This document shows, piece by piece, positions 9,087-17,006 of a stretch of 64,000 bases of DNA. Source of the stretch: Fibrobacter sp. UWR3 (GTDB lineage Bacteria; Fibrobacterota; Fibrobacteria; Fibrobacterales; Fibrobacteraceae); NCBI RefSeq assembly GCF_900143055.1, contig NZ_FRCW01000013.1, forward strand, positions 1 through 64,000, written 5' to 3'. The translations under genes and the position numbers were made by a program. A model generated the notes under the pieces. It was not told the DNA's origin. It searched no databases and was given only the letters and a program-made list of their open reading frames with translations. How positions within the stretch are numbered: the first letter of the stretch is position 1; each line of letters opens with the position of its first letter.

Positions 9087-9311
9087 ATGCGCATAAACAT
9101 CAAGGTACATGCGAGAAGCAAACGGGAGAGCGTAACCGCCCTCCCCGACGGCAGCTACAAGGTCGAAGTGAAGGCGCCCCCGGTCGAAGGGGCGGCGAAC
9201 GAGGCCATCTGCGAACTGCTGGCAGAACACTTCAAGGTGCACAAGCGCGACGTGAAGGTCGTGCTCGGTTCTACGAACAACAAGAAGGTCGTGGAAATTT
9301 CCGGACTCTAG
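9087..9311 (+). CDS. DUF167 / YggU family protein
   Basis: A 74-residue protein covering the DUF167 domain: INIKVHARSKRESV, then YKVEVKAPPVEGAANEAICELLAE, then VKVVLGSTNNKKVVEISG. The PPxxGxANxA block and the LGxTxxxK(V)xxI end are family hallmarks. The biochemical role is not established for the family. It follows the DivIVA-like gene by 16 bp and overlaps the convergent M16 peptidase gene by 4 bp at the stop codons. Confidence 0.88.
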   Translation: MRINIKVHARSKRESVTALPDGSYKVEVKAPPVEGAANEAICELLAEHFKVHKRDVKVVLGSTNNKKVVEISGL

Positions 9312-10786
9312 CGGTTTTTCTTCAAGATGCCGACGACACTGCGGTCGCGGACGAAGGTCGCCTTCGCGACTTCCTGCACCTGCGCGGGAGTCACCTTCTC
9401 GAGGGCGTCAGCCCAATTGAGGAATATGTGGTAGTCGCCGTACATCTCGTACCAGGCAAGCATCGTCGCCACGTTCTCCATGTCGGTAAAGCTGCGGATT
9501 AGCCCCGCGTAGGCGTGGTTCTTCACCTTCTGGAAATCGCGTTCGCTCACGGGTTCGTTCTTAAGCCGTTCAAGTTCTTCCCACACAATCTTCTCGACCT
9601 TCGCGACATCCGCATCGAGTTTCATACTCGCCATCACGGAGAATTCGGAGACATACTTGTTCGGGCTGTTGCCCGCCTTTACGCTCACCGCGAGTTTTTC
9701 CTCTTCCACCAGGCGCTTGTACAGCCTGCCCGAGCGCCCGTTCAGCACGCCTTCCGCGATATCGAGCGCATAGAGACTCGGGTCGCCCACTTCGGCCGTC
9801 TTGAACACGAGCGAATACAGGTTCGGCGCATCGGGGCGCACCTGCGTAAAACGCTTCTCGCCCACCTGTTCCGGGTCACGTACCGTAATCGGCGGGAACG
9901 CCTCGCCCGCAGGGATATTGCCGAAGTACTTCTTCACCATCTCCATCGTGGAGGCAGTATCCAGGTCGCCCGCCAGCACGAGAATCGCGTTGCGCGGCTT
10001 GTAGTACCTGCGGTAATGCTCGTCGGCCATCTCGCGAGTGAGGTTCATGATATCGGACGGCCACCCGATGGTCGGCACGCGGTAGGGGAACGCCTCGTAG
10101 ATAAGCGAATTCATCGTCTCGAAGAAGCGGCCCGTGGGCTTGTCGTCGTAACGCATGCGGCGTTCTTCCCGCACCACGTCGCGCTCGGAATAGAACTCGC
10201 GCAATACCGCGTTCTGCATGCGGTCGGACTCCAGCCACATGAAAAGTTCGATCTTGTCCTTCGGGAGAGTCACGATGTAGGCCGTCATGAGGTCGGTCGT
10301 GAACGCATTGAGGCCCGTTCCGCCCGCGGACTGGTAGGCGCCCCAGAGTTCATCCTTCACAAAGAGCTTGCGCTGTTCATTCAGGAGGGAATCGTGCTCG
10401 GCGGTGAGTTTTTTGACGGTCGCGGTATCGCCCGCGAGCCTTGCCGGACGGATAAGCGCCTGCAGGCTGTCCTCGCGCGCCATGAACGCCGCATCGGCAA
10501 TACTGTCGGTAACGCCCACCTTCTTGGTGCCCTTGAAGAGTTCGTGCTCCAGGATATGCGCGAGGCCCGACTTGCCCGGAACCTCGTGCACCGAGCCCGT
10601 CACATAGAACAGGCGGCAACTCACCGTGGGTGCCTGCCTGTTCGGGTGCAACAGCACCGTAAGCCCGTTGTCGAGAACCTCCTTGTGGACAGGGAGATTC
10701 ACGCCCGCCTGTGCGGGCATTGCAAGCGAAACGACAAGCGCCGGAACCGAGGCGCATTTCAGTGCATATTTCAAGATGGCGTTCAT
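9308..10786 (-). CDS. M16 family zinc metallopeptidase, secreted
   Basis: A 492-residue pitrilysin-family peptidase with an N-terminal signal peptide (VPALVVSLAMPAQA). The inverted zinc motif HxxEH is intact (HILEH, residues 77-81), and the later acidic helix EFYSERDVVREERR is present. The C-terminal M16 domain begins near residue 260. One chain holds one active and one inactive half, as in bacterial PqqL/YmxG-like enzymes. The probable location is periplasm or cell surface, degrading peptides. The ATG lies 6 bases after TAAATT with no ribosome site, so the mRNA may be leaderless. Confidence 0.9.
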   Translation of the reverse strand: MNAILKYALKCASVPALVVSLAMPAQAGVNLPVHKEVLDNGLTVLLHPNRQAPTVSCRLFYVTGSVHEVPGKSGLAHILEHELFKGTKKVGVTDSIADAAFMAREDSLQALIRPARLAGDTATVKKLTAEHDSLLNEQRKLFVKDELWGAYQSAGGTGLNAFTTDLMTAYIVTLPKDKIELFMWLESDRMQNAVLREFYSERDVVREERRMRYDDKPTGRFFETMNSLIYEAFPYRVPTIGWPSDIMNLTREMADEHYRRYYKPRNAILVLAGDLDTASTMEMVKKYFGNIPAGEAFPPITVRDPEQVGEKRFTQVRPDAPNLYSLVFKTAEVGDPSLYALDIAEGVLNGRSGRLYKRLVEEEKLAVSVKAGNSPNKYVSEFSVMASMKLDADVAKVEKIVWEELERLKNEPVSERDFQKVKNHAYAGLIRSFTDMENVATMLAWYEMYGDYHIFLNWADALEKVTPAQVQEVAKATFVRDRSVVGILKKNR

Positions 10787-10822
10787 GCCCTAAATTTACA
10801 CATTTTTTGCAGGGAGCCGGGA

Positions 10823-11224
10823 TTATTCCTCCATGAAAATCCCGATGGAAAGGTTTACCGAGGAATACGCCGAACTCTTGCCGGTAAGGGTCGCGTATAT
10901 GGACTTGCCCGCATCCATCAGATTCGCAAGGACAATGTTGTTCTTGCGCGGGATGTACCCGAGCTTGTTGCCCGCGCCGTCCTTCACCACGATTGCATAC
11001 CTGTCGTAGCGGTTGTCAGGTTCCCGCAACAGGGTAAGGCGGTCGCCCTCGCGCAGTTTTTGTGCAAGGGATTCTATACCCTTCACAAAGAACGTGCCCG
11101 TCACGAAGGAATCCAGAAGGCGTATCGACCTCGCGAAGGGAACCGGAATCGAGAGCCCTCCCTCGCCGTGCAACAAGGCAAGCATGCCGCCCGCCGTACC
11201 CGCATTTACAAGTTCTGTCGTCAT
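10823..11224 (-). CDS. HIRAN-domain protein
   Basis: A 133-residue protein built mainly of one HIRAN domain. The visible landmarks are VKGIESLAQKLREGDRLTLLREPDNRYDRYAIVV, where the DNxxDxxA(I/V) block is the family core, and GNKLGYIPRKNN. HIRAN domains bind DNA ends or damaged DNA in SWI/SNF-type proteins; stand-alone bacterial forms are poorly characterised. The start at 11224 follows AGGAGG by 4 bases; an upstream ATG at 11272 lies inside the preceding gene. It follows the coiled-coil J-like gene by 8 bp and is surely co-transcribed with it. Confidence 0.82.
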   Translation of the reverse strand: MTTELVNAGTAGGMLALLHGEGGLSIPVPFARSIRLLDSFVTGTFFVKGIESLAQKLREGDRLTLLREPDNRYDRYAIVVKDGAGNKLGYIPRKNNIVLANLMDAGKSIYATLTGKSSAYSSVNLSIGIFMEE

Positions 11225-11232
11225 AATGCCTC

Positions 11233-12033
11233 CTATACGGCGCCGTTCAGTTGTTGCAGGTGAATTTCGCACGCGGCGATGCGGTCATCGAGCTTCGTGC
11301 ATTCCTCCTTCAGGTCCTGAATGCGTTTCATCACGTTCTCCGGTTTCGAGAGCAACTCCGCCTGGTCAAACGGGAAGGAGGAACGCACCTTCTTCAACCG
11401 CAGGGCGAGTTTCGAGAGCGTGTCGCGGTACTGTTCGCAACGTTTGCGCAGGGATTCAATGCACGAGGGTTCATCGTTCTTCTTCTCGCCGCATTCCACA
11501 AGCACGGCGATGGCCTCGAGGGTAGCGAGATCGCCCGAGTTGTAGGCCTCCACGGCCTGTTGCAGGCAGGCGATGTCATCGGGAGTCGCACCCGGGTGCA
11601 AATCGGGGTGCAGTGCGCGAACCACCTGCTGGTAGAGTTTCTTGGCGTGTACCGCCTCCTCGTCGCTGTACTCGCGGAATGTCATCTTGGAAGCCCGTTC
11701 CGCATCGGCGGCCTTCCTGCGCAAGACCTGGTTGTACTCTTCCGCCTCGGCATCGAGAATCGCGTCAATCGCCTCCATGTCGGGTTCGGCACCGCGGTTC
11801 AGGTAAGAACGCACCAGGTCAATGCGGCGCCGGAGCAGGCGGAACCTGTAGTACTTGCGCGTCAGTTCCAGTTCGAGCCTACCGAACCGCTTGCCATATT
11901 CTGCCTTCAAAACTTCAGTTTCCACGCCGGTCGCACGGTCCAGCTGCGTACGCACCACGACAATCTCTTCACGGAGGCGGGCAACCTCCGCCCGTAGCGA
12001 TTCATATTCAGGATGTAAAATCAAGTCGTTCAT
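11233..12033 (-). CDS. Coiled-coil protein with J-domain-like segment
   Basis: A 266-residue cytoplasmic protein. N-terminal and C-terminal thirds are strongly charged heptad-like helices. The middle has AKKLYQQVVRALHPDLHPG...LQQAVEAYNSGDLATLEAI, matching helices II-III of a J domain with an intact HPD triad (about residue 138). A J domain would recruit DnaK, but helix I is not obvious, so it is only J-like. It forms a two-gene operon with the HIRAN protein (8-bp gap). No function is known for the pair; a damage-response or proteostasis link is a guess. Confidence 0.6.
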   Translation of the reverse strand: MNDLILHPEYESLRAEVARLREEIVVVRTQLDRATGVETEVLKAEYGKRFGRLELELTRKYYRFRLLRRRIDLVRSYLNRGAEPDMEAIDAILDAEAEEYNQVLRRKAADAERASKMTFREYSDEEAVHAKKLYQQVVRALHPDLHPGATPDDIACLQQAVEAYNSGDLATLEAIAVLVECGEKKNDEPSCIESLRKRCEQYRDTLSKLALRLKKVRSSFPFDQAELLSKPENVMKRIQDLKEECTKLDDRIAACEIHLQQLNGAV

Positions 12034-12190
12034 ACCGGCCTCCTGTTGATTTCTTCATGTTCAAATCTAAAATAATTTAGCGTCATAAAATGTCATTTTG
12101 ATAATTTCCGCAAAATATTTTTCAATACTGGAATCGTAGTACCACATTTTCGAGGGTGACGGGAATATCGAAAACGACGGCCCGCGCGAC

Positions 12191-13120
12191 CTAGCGCTCA
12201 AGCGTCTTGATTTCGCCGCGCCTTACGCGCTCTTCGCTGTACGGGTCTATGTGCACGAGCGCATCCACCACGTTCTCGCCCGCGTCGATGAGCCTACGTT
12301 CCACATCCTCGGCCAAATCGTGCGCCGCAAGGAGGGTCATTTCGGCAGGCACCACCACGTGCAAATCCACATGCAGGTCAGAACCCACGTAGCGCGTGCG
12401 GAACCCGTGTATGCTGATGACGTTCGGGCAGGCAAGCGCCACTTCCTTCAACTTCTGCGCGACCTCCTCGCTCGCGCCCACATCGGCGACGCGGTGAATC
12501 CCGGGCCAGGCAATCTCGTAGCCGGAATGCAGGATAAAGCAAGAAACGATAATCGCGCCGACGGAATCCGCGAACCAGAGCGTCGGGAAAATTATCCCGA
12601 ACAGGACCGCAATCAAAACAGGAATGGAACTGTACGCATCGCTCCGGTGGTGCCAAGCATTCGCTTCCACGGCCTCGCTACGCATGGCACGCCCCTTCGC
12701 CCGCGTATAGCGGAAGAGGGCCTCCTTCACGACGATGGAGACTGCCGCCATCACGGCCGCAATCCACTCGGGGTGCGACTGCTCGCCGTTTACAAGGGCC
12801 ATTACGGCATTGTAGCCGAGCCCGATACCCACCGCGCATACGGCAAGCCCGATACCCACCGAGATGAGCGTCTCGAAACGCCGGTGCCCGTACGGGTGGT
12901 CCGCATCGGGGGGCGCGTTCCAGAACTTGGAACCGATGATTATCGCGATATCGGTAATGAAATCCGATGCACTGTGGATGGCGTCGGCAACAAGCGCCTG
13001 AGAGCCCCCAAAATAGCCCGCGAAGAACTTGCCCACGGAAAGAACCACGTTCCAGGCAAGCCCCACCAGCGTTACGCTGCGGACCTCGGAGCTGTCGTCT
13101 TTCTTTCTGATGCGCGTCAT
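12191..13120 (-). CDS. Cation diffusion facilitator (CDF) metal exporter
   Basis: A 309-residue inner-membrane transporter of the CDF family, exporting Zn2+, Fe2+ or Mn2+ by proton exchange. It has about six membrane helices with the metal-site pattern HSASD (DAIHSASDFITD) and the DADHPYGHRRFE loop. The cytoplasmic C-terminal ferredoxin-like domain has HGFRTRYVGSDLHVDLHVVV and HIDPYSEE. The start at 13120 (MTRIRKK) is preferred; an in-frame ATG at 13204 would add an unrelated basic tail. TATATT ends 7 bases before this ATG, so the message may start at or near the ATG. No metal regulator is adjacent. Confidence 0.88.
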   Translation of the reverse strand: MTRIRKKDDSSEVRSVTLVGLAWNVVLSVGKFFAGYFGGSQALVADAIHSASDFITDIAIIIGSKFWNAPPDADHPYGHRRFETLISVGIGLAVCAVGIGLGYNAVMALVNGEQSHPEWIAAVMAAVSIVVKEALFRYTRAKGRAMRSEAVEANAWHHRSDAYSSIPVLIAVLFGIIFPTLWFADSVGAIIVSCFILHSGYEIAWPGIHRVADVGASEEVAQKLKEVALACPNVISIHGFRTRYVGSDLHVDLHVVVPAEMTLLAAHDLAEDVERRLIDAGENVVDALVHIDPYSEERVRRGEIKTLER

Positions 13121-13250
13121 GCGACCTAATATAAAATTTATTTTATAAGCAAATGAAGGCGTTTTTCGCTTCCCATGCAACCTTTTTGGCCCGCCGGGCA
13201 TCAAAATACCCGGAAAAAGGGCAATACTTTCTATTTTTTAGGCTGCATCT

Positions 13251-14606
13251 ATGAAAATCTTGAAGAAATTGCTGAAAATCGCCATCGTGCTCGCGGTACT
13301 TGCGGGCATCGCCTACGGCGTGAAGTTCTTCTTCTTTACGGAAAAGGCAAGTGACGCCGCGGGCCCGCTCGTGAGCGCGAAGGTCACGCAGACTACGATT
13401 TCGACGACAATTTCGGCAACGGGAACGCTAGAGCCGGTCGACCAGGTGGAAGTGGGTACGCAGGTCTCGGGCGACATCGCGAAAATCTACGTGGATTTCA
13501 ATTCCAAGGTCAAGAAGGGCCAGGTGATAGCCGAACTCGACAAGTCGAAGCTCAAGGCGACACTCACGCAGGCAGAAATCGCCTACCGGAGCGCCGAAAA
13601 CGACTACAAGTACAAGGAATCGACCTACAACCGCGTGAAGAAACTCTCGGAGAGCAATTCCGCGAGCGCCGTGGAACTGGAAACTGCCGAATACAACATG
13701 AACGCGGCAAAGTTCGCCGTGGAACGCAGCAAGAACGAGGTGAACCAGGCAAGGCTCAACCTGAGCTACGCGACCATCAAGAGCCCGATTGACGGCGTGG
13801 TCCTGAAGCGCGCGGTAGAAGTGGGCCAGACGGTGGCCGCCTCCATGAGCACGCCAACCCTGTTCGTCATCGCGAAGGACCTAAGCCAGATGAAGGTGAT
13901 GGCCGCCATCGACGAGGCCGACATTGGCCAGGTGAAGCAGGGCCAGAAGGCGATATTCACCGTCGACGCGTTCCAGGGAGAATCGTTCAACGGCGCGGTA
14001 CAGGAAGTACGCCTGAACCCGACGACCACGAGCAACGTGGTGACATACACGGTGGTGATTACCGCAGAGAACCCGGAACAGAAGCTCTTGCCCGGCATGA
14101 CGGCGACCTGCACCATCGTGACGCAAGAGGTGAAGGACGCCATCGCGATTCCCGTGAAGGCACTCAAGTTTACTCCCGCAGACGGTACCCCGATGGCAGA
14201 CCCGAAGGACATGCCGCGCCCGCCGCGTATGGGCCGCGACTCGCTCGCAGGCGACAGCGCATTTGCGAAGGGAGATTTCCCGCCTCCGCCTCCAGGAGGT
14301 TTCGGCCCGCCGGGTAGCGGTACCGGCGGCTCCGGAAAGTTCGGGCCTCCGGGCAAGACGTTCAAGAAACGCGCCGGAGCGAAGAAACCCGCGGGCGACC
14401 ACGTGTGGGTCAGCATCGACGGGAAGGCGGCCCCCCGCAGGGTCAAGACCGGCATCAGCGACGGCGTGAACATCCAGATTCTGAGGGGGCTATCCGTCGG
14501 CGATTCCGTCGTGGTGAGCCAGGAAAGCGTCAGCGCCGCCAGTACCGAGAAGGCAAAGGCCTCGAACCCGTTCATGCCCACACCGCCGGGCAGGAAGAAG
14601 AAATAA
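13251..14606 (+). CDS. MacA-type periplasmic adaptor subunit
   Basis: A 451-residue membrane-fusion protein for a tripartite efflux pump. An N-terminal anchor (IAIVLAVLAGIAYGVKFFF) is followed by the lipoyl half-motif (GTLEPVDQVEVGTQVSGDI), a coiled-coil hairpin (about 105-175), the second lipoyl half (ATIKSPIDGVVLKRAVEVG) and a beta-barrel domain. Between about residues 320 and 375 there is a Pro/Gly-rich insertion (FPPPPPGGFGPPGSG) not usual in MacA. No MacB ATPase/permease or TolC gene lies next to it, so it is an orphan adaptor here. It is flanked by a divergent CDF gene and a convergent fusion gene. Confidence 0.85.
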   Translation: MKILKKLLKIAIVLAVLAGIAYGVKFFFFTEKASDAAGPLVSAKVTQTTISTTISATGTLEPVDQVEVGTQVSGDIAKIYVDFNSKVKKGQVIAELDKSKLKATLTQAEIAYRSAENDYKYKESTYNRVKKLSESNSASAVELETAEYNMNAAKFAVERSKNEVNQARLNLSYATIKSPIDGVVLKRAVEVGQTVAASMSTPTLFVIAKDLSQMKVMAAIDEADIGQVKQGQKAIFTVDAFQGESFNGAVQEVRLNPTTTSNVVTYTVVITAENPEQKLLPGMTATCTIVTQEVKDAIAIPVKALKFTPADGTPMADPKDMPRPPRMGRDSLAGDSAFAKGDFPPPPPGGFGPPGSGTGGSGKFGPPGKTFKKRAGAKKPAGDHVWVSIDGKAAPRRVKTGISDGVNIQILRGLSVGDSVVVSQESVSAASTEKAKASNPFMPTPPGRKKK

Positions 14607-14694
14607 GGCCGGCGCATCGCCAGTCCCGTCATCCAGATACAAACAAGTCCGCCCGAAGCGGACTGTTTTGTTTATACTGGAATTTTATTGCGGG

Positions 14695-16713
14695 TTACCC
14701 GCGCTCGTACCGCACGTAGGCGAAGCGCCTGCTGTCGGGGGCCCAGGAATTCACGTTAATCGTCCCCTGCCCGCCAAAGAGCTTGAGGATAGTGCGGGGT
14801 TCGCTCCATCCTGTATCATCGCTGCCCGTCATCAGGCGGATTTCCACGTTCTTGTTGGGCACGTGTTCGCCAGGGCGCACGTCGCGCTCGTGGTAGGCAA
14901 GCATCACGACCTTCGTGCGGTCGGGCGAAATATGCGGGAACCAGGTGTTTGAGTGCGCATCGAACGTCATCTGCGTCTGCTCGGAACCGTCAGCCCTCAT
15001 GCGCCAAGCCTGCATGCGGCCCGTGCGTACGGAGTTGAACCAGATGTATTCGCCATCGCAATCGTATTCCGGGCCGTCGTTCAGTCCGAATGCGGTCGTG
15101 AGCTGCGTCTCGTTCCCGCCTGCAGCAGGAATCGTGTAGATGTCATATTCACCTGCACGTTCGGCGCAGTACGCGAGCATCTTTCCATCGGGAGTAACAC
15201 CGTGGAGGTAGCTCGGGGCAAGCGGGGTCACGAGTACCGGCATGCGGCCGTCAAAGAAAATCTTGTAGATGCGCGAAAGGCCGTCTTCCTTGGTGTGGTG
15301 ACTCACGTACAAGCCTTCGCCATCGGGAGAGAGCACGTGGTCGTTGTTGCAGTTGTCAACAAAGTAACTCGGGACCTCGGTAATCGCGCCCGTCTCTATC
15401 TCGTAACGGTAAATGCGGCCTTCGCTATTGTACGTGAGGAACTTCCCGTCGGCGCTCCAGTTGGGCGCCTCGATAACGCAGTCGAATTTCTTGAGCAACT
15501 TGGATTCGCCGGTCTCGATGTCATAAACTTCAAGGAACGACTTGTCGCCACTGCGGTTCCAGACTTCGCCCGGGCTGAGTTCGAACGGGTAGCTTACCCC
15601 CCATGCGGCGCGGAGGTTATCCATCTGCGTCATCATCTGCATGGTCTTGCTGTGGGGCATCTCGGGGCATTCCCTGAGCCCCTTCTCGAGGGCCGCCTTG
15701 CAGCCCAGCACCTCATATTCGTAGCAGTTCTCGATGCGGGGCGGCTTCACCGATTCCACAAGCGTCCCGGCAACATCGAACAGCTGGATTTCCACCATGT
15801 CGTTGAGGTTCTGCACACGGATAAAGCCCGCGGTTCCGTAGATGACGCCCTCGTTCTTGAGCGACGCCACCATCGACGTCTTGAGATGAGCGACCTGCCC
15901 GCCTGCATACACGAGGTCGATCCAGTCCGTCGCATCCACGCCCGTATGGAACTTGACACACTTCGTCTTCGTCTGCACGATATGATTCGCGACGCAGTCC
16001 TCACCCGATGTCATCCCCGCACATTCCGCACCCGATGTCATCCCCGCACATTCCGCACCCGATGTCATGCCCGCGCATTCCGCACCCGACGTCATCCCCG
16101 CGGAGGCGGGGATCTCCCTGCAAATTTCAGGATCAGTTAGGAAGATGTCCGCGAACGTCAAGCTGTAAATACCCAAATCCAGCAGCGCACCGCCCGCAAG
16201 TTCGGGCTTTTGCAGGCGCCCGATATGTGAAAGCGGCATCGAGAAGTCGGCCTCCACGCTTTCCACCTTGCCAATCTTCCCGGCCAGAATCCAGTCCTTC
16301 ACCATCTGCACCGCAGGCAGGAATCGGGTCCACATCGCCTCGCTCATGAACACGTCCTTCTCTTCGGCAAGGGCAATCACTTCGGATGCCATCAGGGCAT
16401 TCGCGGTAAAGGCCTTCTCCACGAGCAGGTTCCTGCCGTGTTCCAGACAAAGTAAAATGTTGTTGTAGTGTTCGGAATGCGGTGTCGCGATGTAGATCAA
16501 GTCCACCGCAGAATCCTGCGCGAGTTCCTCGTAACTGCCGTATGCGCGACCGAACCCGTAATCATCGGCAAACTTTTTTGCCTTGTCAAGCGTGCGCGAA
16601 GCCACCGCGTAGCATTCCACGCCCATACCGCGTTTTTCGAGAGTCTTGACCGCAGCGGCCATCTTCGTGGCGATATGGCCACACCCGAGAATTGCAAATT
16701 TCAGGACCTTCAT
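14695..16713 (-). CDS. Fusion: Gfo/Idh/MocA oxidoreductase + TolB-like propeller
   Basis: A 672-residue protein. Residues 1-390 are a Gfo/Idh/MocA NAD(P)-dependent dehydrogenase: Rossmann start FAILGCGHIATKMA, then LIYIATPHSEHYNN and the EKAFTANA motif that carries the catalytic-site lysine. It ends in the typical MTQMDNLRAAWGVSYPFE. Residues about 400-672 are WD/TolB-like propeller blades (APNWSADGKFLTYNS, LSPDGEGLYVS, ISPDRTKVVMLAY). No signal peptide is present, so it is cytoplasmic. The start at 16713 follows AGAGGAAC. Inside the dehydrogenase half is an in-frame block of 9-residue repeats (AGMTSGAEC) derived from a palindromic element at 16002-16115. The substrate is probably a sugar or uronate, given the adjacent pectin genes (inference). 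Confidence 0.8.
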   Translation of the reverse strand: MKVLKFAILGCGHIATKMAAAVKTLEKRGMGVECYAVASRTLDKAKKFADDYGFGRAYGSYEELAQDSAVDLIYIATPHSEHYNNILLCLEHGRNLLVEKAFTANALMASEVIALAEEKDVFMSEAMWTRFLPAVQMVKDWILAGKIGKVESVEADFSMPLSHIGRLQKPELAGGALLDLGIYSLTFADIFLTDPEICREIPASAGMTSGAECAGMTSGAECAGMTSGAECAGMTSGEDCVANHIVQTKTKCVKFHTGVDATDWIDLVYAGGQVAHLKTSMVASLKNEGVIYGTAGFIRVQNLNDMVEIQLFDVAGTLVESVKPPRIENCYEYEVLGCKAALEKGLRECPEMPHSKTMQMMTQMDNLRAAWGVSYPFELSPGEVWNRSGDKSFLEVYDIETGESKLLKKFDCVIEAPNWSADGKFLTYNSEGRIYRYEIETGAITEVPSYFVDNCNNDHVLSPDGEGLYVSHHTKEDGLSRIYKIFFDGRMPVLVTPLAPSYLHGVTPDGKMLAYCAERAGEYDIYTIPAAGGNETQLTTAFGLNDGPEYDCDGEYIWFNSVRTGRMQAWRMRADGSEQTQMTFDAHSNTWFPHISPDRTKVVMLAYHERDVRPGEHVPNKNVEIRLMTGSDDTGWSEPRTILKLFGGQGTINVNSWAPDSRRFAYVRYERG
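16002..16115 (-). repeat. 27-bp tandem repeat with palindromic element inside coding sequence
   Basis: Units at 16002-16028, 16029-16055 and 16056-16082 are nearly identical 27-mers. A fourth partial unit from 16083 runs into a palindrome at 16091-16115 (GTCATCCCCGC, a GAGG-type loop, GCGGGGATCT). Each unit encodes nine residues, giving repeated AGMTSGAEC after EIPAS. The same palindrome, with a different tandem unit, occurs between genes at 37010-37091. Confidence 0.9.
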
Positions 16714-17006
16714 CTTGTTCCTCTTGGATTCCTTCGCTCCCGACGGGCGCTCCAGAATGACTTTTCGTGTTTCGTTTTGTAAAAATACTCTCTTTAGGCT
16801 AGCGACAGGAGCATTTTTCACATATAAATGGACTCTTGCGTAAACATGGGCAGACGTTCCCAACCCGTTTTTTGGGCAAATTTCGCCATTTCTGGCGTTG
16901 TCTATGGACAACTTGTAAATAAAAATAACGTTCCCCGCAGGCAATTTTGACATATATTATGTTAGATTAACAACGTATTGGTCCCCGCCCGGGACAAGGG
17001 ATGTTT
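16714..17006 (+). promoter_or_regulatory. Divergent control region for pectin genes
   Basis: This 293-bp gap separates the divergent oxidoreductase fusion and pectate lyase. It holds a GTTGTC-TATG-GACAAC inverted repeat at 16897-16912, a plausible operator. TTGACA at 16947-16952 runs straight into TATATTATGTTAGATT, and the exact promoter spacing is unclear. GTCCC/GGGAC (16981-16995) can form a small hairpin directly before the pectate lyase ribosome site AAGGG. No conserved riboswitch was recognised. Confidence 0.4.

Noticed and set aside
16002-16115. CRISPR-like array
   Set aside because: Units are 27 bp head-to-tail with no spacers, lie inside a coding frame, and no cas genes are present.
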